Below, piece after piece: positions 57,638-64,000 of a DNA stretch of 64,000 nt. The DNA comes from Massilia sp. KIM (GTDB lineage Bacteria; Pseudomonadota; Gammaproteobacteria; Burkholderiales; Burkholderiaceae_D). The stretch spans positions 930,001-994,000 of the forward strand of contig NZ_MVAD01000001.1 in NCBI RefSeq assembly GCF_002007115.1, written 5' to 3'. The notes below the pieces were generated by a model. The model searched no databases. It was not told where the DNA came from and saw only the letters and a list, made by a program, of their open reading frames with translations. The first letter of the stretch is position 1. Every line of letters starts with the position of its first letter. The translations under genes and the position numbers were made by a program.

Positions 57638-59107
<1,470 letters not shown>

Positions 59108-59114
59108 TCCGATC

Positions 59115-59138
59115 AACGGCGCCGGTGCGCCGTTTTTT
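59115..59138 (+). terminator. Terminator between guaB and guaA
   Basis: Stem ACGGCGC / GCGCCGT with CGGT loop and six T, 9 bases after guaB. It suggests partial uncoupling of guaA from guaB. Confidence 0.88.
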
Positions 59139-59212
59139 GTACCGGCTGCCCGCCCAGCGGCGGGCGCCGGTCTTCAGTTTTCGACCCGAATTCCTTTCAC
59201 CACATCGCTTCC

Positions 59213-60823
59213 ATGCATTCGAAAATCCTCATCCTCGATTTCGGTTCCCAGGTTACCCAGCTGATCGCGCGCCGCGTGCGCGACGCCGGCGTGTTCTCCG
59301 AAGTCTTCCCGTATGACGTCAGCGACGAGTTCGTGCGCAACTACGGCGCCTCGGGCATCATCCTGTCGGGCAGCCACAACTCGACCCTCGAAGGCGATTC
59401 GCCGCGCGCCCCGCAGGCCGTGTTCGAGGCCGGCGTGCCGGTGCTGGGCATCTGCTACGGCATGCAGACCATGGCGGCCCAGCTGGGCGGCAAGGTCGAG
59501 AACGGCAAGGTGCGCGAATTCGGCTACGCCGAGGTGCGCGCGCGCGGCCATACGGCCCTGCTGAACGGCATCAACGACTTCGTGACCGACGAAGGCCACG
59601 GCATGCTCAAGGTCTGGATGAGCCACGGCGACAAGGTGCTCGAGATGCCCCAGGGCTTCAAGCTGATGGGCTCCACCGACAGCTGCCCGATCGCGGCGAT
59701 GGCCGACGAGGAGCGCCGCTTCTACGCGCTGCAGTTCCACCCGGAAGTGACCCACACCACCCAGGGCGAGGCCATCATCGGCCGCTTCGTGCACGAGATC
59801 TGCGGCTGCAAGTCGGACTGGAACATGCCCGACTACATCGGCGAAGCCGTTGCCAAGATCCGCGAACAGGTCGGCACCGATGAGGTGATCCTGGGCCTGT
59901 CGGGCGGCGTCGATTCGAGCGTGGCGGCGGCACTGATCCACCGCGCCATCGGCGACCAGCTGACCTGCGTGTTCGTCGACCACGGCCTGCTGCGCAAGGA
60001 CGAAGGCAAGATGGTGATGGACATGTTCCAGAAAAACCTGGGCGTGAAAGTGCTGCGCATCGATGCCGAAGGCCAGTTCATGGGCCACCTGGCCGGCGTG
60101 ACCGATCCCGAGCAGAAGCGCAAGATCATCGGCCGCGAGTTCGTCGAGGTGTTCCAGGCCGAGGCCAAGAAGCTCACCAATGCGCGCTGGCTGGCGCAGG
60201 GTACCATCTACCCGGACGTGATCGAATCGGCGGGTAAGGGCAAAAAGGGCCAGACCATCAAGAGCCACCACAACGTGGGCGGCCTGCCGGAGACCCTGAA
60301 CCTCAAGCTGCTCGAGCCGCTGCGCGAGCTGTTCAAGGACGAGGTGCGCAAGCTGGGCGTGGCCCTGGGCCTGCCGCACGACATGGTCTACCGTCACCCC
60401 TTCCCGGGTCCGGGCCTGGGCGTGCGCATCCTGGGCGAAGTGAAGAAGGAATACGCCGACCTGCTGCGCGAAGCGGACGCCATCTTCATCGAAGAGCTGC
60501 GCAAGACCCCGTTCGAGGTGCCGCATGTGCCGGGCATCGACGCCGGTAAGGCGCCGGTGAACTGGTATGAGGCGACCAGCCAGGCCTTCGCCGTGTTCCT
60601 GCCGGTGAAGTCGGTTGGCGTGATGGGCGACGGCCGCACCTACGAATACGTGGTGGCGCTGCGCGCGGTGCAGACCCTGGACTTCATGACGGCCCAGTGG
60701 GCCCACCTGCCGCATTCGCTGCTGGGCAAGGTGTCGAACCGCATCATCAACGAGGTGCGCGGCATCAACCGGGTGGTGTACGACATTTCGGGCAAGCCGC
60801 CGGCGACCATCGAGTGGGAATGA
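59213..60823 (+). CDS. guaA: GMP synthase (glutamine-hydrolysing)
   Basis: 536 residues. N-terminal class I amidotransferase with nucleophile Cys81 (LGICYGMQ) and FHPEVTHT His-Glu; the ATP-pyrophosphatase domain has the PP-loop [15 protein letters not shown] near residue 226 and the dimerisation domain ends [12 protein letters not shown], the conserved C-terminus. Converts XMP to GMP. The end is intact, though its 3' end is a known insertion site of genomic islands and mobile remnants follow directly. Confidence 0.98.
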   Translation: MHSKILILDFGSQVTQLIARRVRDAGVFSEVFPYDVSDEFVRNYGASGIILSGSHNSTLEGDSPRAPQAVFEAGVPVLGICYGMQTMAAQLGGKVENGKVREFGYAEVRARGHTALLNGINDFVTDEGHGMLKVWMSHGDKVLEMPQGFKLMGSTDSCPIAAMADEERRFYALQFHPEVTHTTQGEAIIGRFVHEICGCKSDWNMPDYIGEAVAKIREQVGTDEVILGLSGGVDSSVAAALIHRAIGDQLTCVFVDHGLLRKDEGKMVMDMFQKNLGVKVLRIDAEGQFMGHLAGVTDPEQKRKIIGREFVEVFQAEAKKLTNARWLAQGTIYPDVIESAGKGKKGQTIKSHHNVGGLPETLNLKLLEPLRELFKDEVRKLGVALGLPHDMVYRHPFPGPGLGVRILGEVKKEYADLLREADAIFIEELRKTPFEVPHVPGIDAGKAPVNWYEATSQAFAVFLPVKSVGVMGDGRTYEYVVALRAVQTLDFMTAQWAHLPHSLLGKVSNRIINEVRGINRVVYDISGKPPATIEWE

Positions 60824-60870
60824 TTTCGACGCTGGCAATAGCTGGCAAGCTCGAGCATTTGATGTAAGCC

Positions 60871-60898
60871 AAGCCCCTGATTTCAGGGGCTTTTTTAT
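60871..60898 (+). terminator. Terminator after guaA
   Basis: Perfect stem AAGCCCCTGA / TCAGGGGCTT with a TT loop and six T, 47 bases after the guaA stop. Everything to the right differs in composition. Confidence 0.92.
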
Positions 60899-61118
60899 TT
60901 TCTAGTACGGCAGAGTCTGGCAATGATTGGCCTCACCCAGCACGGTCTTGTGATGGCATCGGCCATGGCGCGACTTCAGAACGCTACCATGGAATACCTG
61001 AAATCCCATGTTGCGTGCTCGCACTCGAACATGGTACGAGATTCTCTTAAGTGACTGAATTTTATCGAAAAATCAGTCTCAAAAGGGATATCCACAAACA
61101 TAGTATCGGGAGCCGCTG
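60899..61118. other. Non-coding stretch between guaA and integrase remnant
   Basis: About 220 bases of lower GC, with AT-rich parts near 61040-61075. Expected place for an attachment site, but no copy of the guaA end is visible here or further right. No gene supported. GGGAG at 61108-61112 is the ribosome site of the integrase fragment. Confidence 0.55.
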
Positions 61119-61193
61119 ATGTTGACAGACGCTGCGCTGCGCAGTCTCAAGCCGAAGGAGAAACCGGTCGGCCGTGCAACCGCGGCGCTGTAA
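61119..61193 (+). pseudogene. 5' stub of a tyrosine-recombinase integrase
   Basis: ATG 61119 gives MLTDAALRSLKPKEKPVGRA then TAAL and stop. MLTDxALRxLKPKEKP is the start of the arm-binding (DUF4102) domain of phage/ICE tyrosine integrases of the P4 type. Normally about 400 residues follow with a SDGGGLYL motif; here only 24 codons remain. GGGAG lies 6 bases before ATG. Its place beside guaA marks the left end of an integrated element. Confidence 0.82.
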
Positions 61194-61373
61194 ACTTCCC
61201 CACCCGAAGACCCTGAGCGCCACCGGCATGCGTGGTATCCTTGCCTTGGTCCCGGAGCCGTATCTCGGCGCCTGCGCCGGTGTCGCTGTTGACTATATCG
61301 ACACCTTTGAGGCAGTGCACAATAAGATGTATGCCCGATTACCCAGCGCTTTCTCAGTCCCGAGGACACGAGG
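61194..61373. other. Gap between integrase stub and first hypothetical gene
   Basis: 180 bases. A 67-codon frame (61174-61377) runs through it without recognisable similarity. The breakpoint that removed the rest of the integrase lies near 61170-61195. GAGGA at 61362-61366 serves the next gene. Confidence 0.5.
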
Positions 61374-62009
61374 ATGAGCACGATGAATCTCACCGCGTCG
61401 GGAATCGACAGGCTCGGCAAATTGCGTGTGCCAAGCGATTGCGCGCGTGAGCAGGAAGAACCCGTCTTCCCGGCGACCAGCGAATTCGCGACCGAGTTCG
61501 GCGGCCCGATAACACGAGCGTTTCTTCAGGCCTTGCCGGACTCATGGAGCAAAGCGCCGCTCGTCGTCGACACGTCCCTAGTCTGGTTGCCTGCAGGCGC
61601 TTCGGCTGGACCGCTGTTGCTGCATCGCGAGCCGTATCCCGAGTCGATCCGCGGGGCGTTCGAGTCGGCCAATCTGGATCTAGGCGTGGAGCATGTCGGC
61701 GTCATGCTCGGACCGGTAGGTTGGGAGCTCGTTAAGGGCGTTGTGCCGCTGGCTCTGCTGCAACGCGTACTGCCGATGAACCATTTCTACGCTAGCACCG
61801 ACGCCTGCAAGCGGGATGACAGGTTGCACGAGCTCGTCGGCAACGGCGTCCTGGCGCTAGACCGCATCGCGCCCGCCGAACTCGTCCGTTATCCAGCGAA
61901 CGCATTCTTCCGCCATCGACCCGCGCCCCGCGCGGGCTTTCACTTCAGCATGAGCGCCACGCGCGGCAGCAGCCAACCTCTAATCAACCGTTTTCGCACG
62001 GTCGTCTGA
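61374..62009 (+). CDS. Unrecognised protein of the island
   Basis: 211 residues from ATG 61374 (GAGGA 7 bases upstream); ATG 61383 is equally placed. No domain recognised. Features: no signal peptide, no clear membrane segment, several Trp/Pro-rich patches (SLVWLPAGASAGPLLLHREP, VMLGPVGWELVKGVVPLALL), and a basic C-terminus. Codon use is mixed, unlike the G/C-biased backbone. Stop is 2 bases before the next gene, so they form a pair. Possibly element cargo or replication/regulation; not assignable. Confidence 0.65.
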   Translation: MSTMNLTASGIDRLGKLRVPSDCAREQEEPVFPATSEFATEFGGPITRAFLQALPDSWSKAPLVVDTSLVWLPAGASAGPLLLHREPYPESIRGAFESANLDLGVEHVGVMLGPVGWELVKGVVPLALLQRVLPMNHFYASTDACKRDDRLHELVGNGVLALDRIAPAELVRYPANAFFRHRPAPRAGFHFSMSATRGSSQPLINRFRTVV

Positions 62010-62011
62010 TC

Positions 62012-62557
62012 ATGATCATCGACTGCCAATACACGTCACTCGATCGCATGCCGGAGATCCCATCGTTCTGGCTCGGCGAAGAGCCTGTGTTCTACGGTCT
62101 CGCCAACGGCGTCCCTGGCAAAATTGGCCAAGCTTTTGTCCAGTCACTGCCGCCCGAGGCGAGAAAACAGCGTATGGAGATCGAGGTCCGAGTGCGCTAT
62201 CTGAAGAAGGGATGGTATATGGGCGGCGACAGCTACCATTTTGATCTGTCGCACGTACGAGTTGACGGCAACGCTGATCCCAGACGCTGGTTGTTGGCGG
62301 GTGATCACACCTATCTTGCATCGGTCGGTGATGTCGCGCTCACCCGCGTGCTCACCGGTCCGGTCAAACTGCCCGATGTGCCGCTTCACCAGCCGCAGGA
62401 TCGTCTTTGGGACCAATTGATTCGCTTACGCGTAGCGCGCGGGAAACTGCTCGAGCACACGATCCCCGACGGTCAGATTGTGCGCATCGGCAATGTGCTC
62501 GATTCGCCACACGACGGGAAGTCGCCGCGGCCGGCCTGTTTGGCGATGACGGCTTAG
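62012..62557 (+). CDS. Unrecognised protein, probably truncated at its 3' end
   Basis: 181 residues from ATG 62012. No named domain. Reads MIIDCQYTSLDRMPEIPSFW, then FVQSLPPEARKQRMEIEVRV and LKKGWYMGGDSYHFDLSHVR. From about 62500 the DNA is used in another frame by the VirD4-like remnant, so the last ~19 codons are probably foreign to this gene, i.e. its true end was lost when the two were joined. Follows the previous gene by 2 bases. Confidence 0.6.
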   Translation: MIIDCQYTSLDRMPEIPSFWLGEEPVFYGLANGVPGKIGQAFVQSLPPEARKQRMEIEVRVRYLKKGWYMGGDSYHFDLSHVRVDGNADPRRWLLAGDHTYLASVGDVALTRVLTGPVKLPDVPLHQPQDRLWDQLIRLRVARGKLLEHTIPDGQIVRIGNVLDSPHDGKSPRPACLAMTA

Positions 62558-63051
62558 TGCTCGGACGCTGGGGTGGATTCATGGGACTCGGCGGCCAGTT
62601 GATCAGGTCCGGTGAGCAACGGGGTGCATTCTGTGCAGCAGGTCCGCGCACCGGCAAGGGCGCCGGTCTGGTGCCGCCAAATGCGCTCAGCTGGAGCGGC
62701 AGCTTCGTGATCAATGACACGCGCAAGGAGTGCTATCGCATCACCGCCGGCTGGCGTTCGACGTTCTCCAAGGTATTTCTGTTCGACCCGCTTTCGCCAG
62801 ACGGCCGCACCGCGCAATGGTATCCGATCTGCCGTTTCTACGTGCCAGACGAGCCCGCGCAGCGGATAAATGCGCTGCAGAAGATCGCCAATATGCTTTC
62901 ACCGGATCCAGCAAGCGGCAATCCGTTCTGGCCGGCCTCGTGCCGGGACCTGTTCCTCGAGCTGGCGCTGTGCGTCATCGGGACGCCGGCTTTGCCGCGC
63001 ACGATCGGCGAATTGCTCAGGCAGATTCCACGATTAGGCCGCAAGCGGTAG
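62497..63051 (+). pseudogene. VirD4/TraG-type conjugation coupling protein fragment
   Basis: From 62497 the translation ARFATRREVAAAGLFGDDGL, VLGRWGGFMGL, then AAGPRTGKGAGLVPPNALSW (Walker A) and NDTRKECYRITAGWRS, FLFDPLSPDGRTAQWYPICR matches the nucleotide-binding start of VirD4-type ATPases. The N-terminal membrane helices are missing and the protein stops after PALPRTIGELLRQI, before Walker B and most of the motor domain. A relic of a type IV secretion system. Confidence 0.85.
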
Positions 63052-63995
63052 ATGCTGCTCAATCGGATGTCGTGACACTACGTGCGATCAAAGATCCGGC
63101 AGCTCGCAAGTTGGGCGTCGCTGTCGTGGAGCAGAATCGGCAGGCCGCCGCAGCGTACAAAGTCGAATTCGACAAGCTTGCTCCCGAGTTCACTCAAACC
63201 AGGGGATATGCCAGTGTTGGCGCCCCAGCGTTCGCCCGAGCTGGAGTATCAACGGAGCAGCCTGATGGTAAAGCGCTCGTTATGTCCACAGCCGTGCCGG
63301 AATCTGTGCGCAAGCGTTTTCTCAAGGTAGACGGTGACTATTTCTTCCCTGACCGCTCTCCGGCATTCGTCGACCGTGGCGCCAAGTTGGCGACGAGAAG
63401 CGAACATCCTGAAGTTGTCCGAGCGCTGGTCGAGATCGCGAAGGAGCGTGGCTGGGATAGTGTCACCGTGAAAGCATCGGAAGCGTTTCGGCGCGCTACC
63501 TGGATGGAAGCGGCGAGGAATGGAATGCAAATTGCTGGGTATAAGCCGACCGAACTGGACTTGGCTCAGCTGAAGCAGCGCGAGGCTAACAACTCGATCG
63601 AACCTGGTCCGGTCCGAGATCAAACGATGGTTCGCCCTGTGCCACTTGCTAAGTCGGCTGAGGAAAACAGCCGGATCGGACACTGGAAGAGAGGCTGTCG
63701 GCGTTCGCCAGTGAGAGACCGACTCTCGTGGTGAAGAAGTATCCCGAGCTAGTGCAAGCCTATGCCCTATTGGAAGCTGCTCGGAAACTTGCAGAAGTGC
63801 ATATGCCTGGTTATGAGGACAAGTTTTGTCGCGATTGGTAGGGAGGTGATCACCCAACAAATAAGGGATGGGAAGGAAGTGGTCGGACCGAAAATTCATC
63901 CGGAGCAGATGAGCCAGTCGCGGTCTGGGCAGGAGAGGCGTGGGGAAGCTACCGCGAAACGTGCACAGGCCAAAGAGATTGTTCAAGAACGTTAG
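63040..63995 (+). pseudogene. LPD7-domain conjugative relaxase, C-terminal fragment with frameshifts
   Basis: Reads VVTLRAIKDPAARKLGVAVV, VPESVRKRFLKVDGDYFFPD, PEVVRALVEIAKERGWDSVT and AFRRATWMEAARNGMQIAGY, the LPD7 toprim-like domain at the end of plasmid and ICE relaxases. Near 63685 the frame changes (to ERLSAFASERPTLVVKKYPE), and near 63825 a run of four T changes it again (to VAIGREVITQQIRDGKEVVG), ending at 63995. The catalytic relaxase part is gone; the fragment is joined to the VirD4 remnant. Confidence 0.82.
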
Positions 63996-64000
63996 GCACT

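Noticed and set aside
60824-60870. tRNA or tmRNA gene after guaA as integration target
   Set aside because: No cloverleaf arms or CCA end could be made; the insertion site is better explained by guaA itself.

Overview
The window reads as a chromosomal segment of a GC-rich betaproteobacterium, most likely Oxalobacteraceae of the Massilia/Telluria group. Evidence: the gene order map | rpsB-tsf-pyrH-frr-uppS-cdsA-dxr-rseP-bamA-skp-lpxD-fabZ-lpxA-lpxB-rnhB, a PEP-CTERM protein, a ratA-rnfH pair next to smpB, and strong G/C third-position bias. Genus is inference; no search was run.

Layout. 1-1006: tail of an Ig-like-repeat protein and a PEP-CTERM protein behind a probable sigma-54 promoter. 1191-5406 (minus): map-glnD-rluF-like. 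5688-22659 (plus): translation and envelope cluster (S2, EF-Ts, UMP kinase, RRF, isoprenoid and phospholipid synthesis, RseP, BamA, Skp, lipid A enzymes, RNase HII, SpoU methyltransferase), then a REC-EAL protein whose EAL site looks damaged. 22712-25194 (minus): LemA-like protein with an unrecognised membrane partner. 25497-29000: divergent ppsR/ppsA. 29180-31368: nfeD, SPFH protein and SDR as a small operon. 31369-32792: patchwork with a TonB-receptor remnant and a ycaC-like hydrolase.

32793-43808 is a carbohydrate-utilisation locus: TonB-dependent receptor, six-hairpin glycosidase, lipoprotein binding protein, two permeases, ATPase and a GH32/68-like enzyme on minus, with a divergent LacI-type regulator and two phased operator-like palindromes. 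43798-47435 is an iron module: siderophore receptor diverging from a PepSY protein and a small membrane protein, with Fur-like boxes between. 47570-53162 is a polyphosphate region: ppx, a serine hydrolase, REP repeats, then sixA and ppk on minus behind a Pho-box promoter. 53326-57496 holds a signal peptidase I, a Bcr/CflA-type exporter, smpB, ratA, rnfH, a 21-bp minisatellite, REP units and a DUF4124 protein. 57647-60823 is guaB-guaA.

From 60824 on, composition changes. Behind guaA are a 24-codon tyrosine-recombinase start, two unrecognised genes, and fragments of a VirD4-type coupling protein and an LPD7-type relaxase: a decayed integrative-conjugative element at the guaA 3' end, a known island hotspot. 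The least described parts are this scar, the LemA-partner pair, the sugar locus and the covarying REP family.
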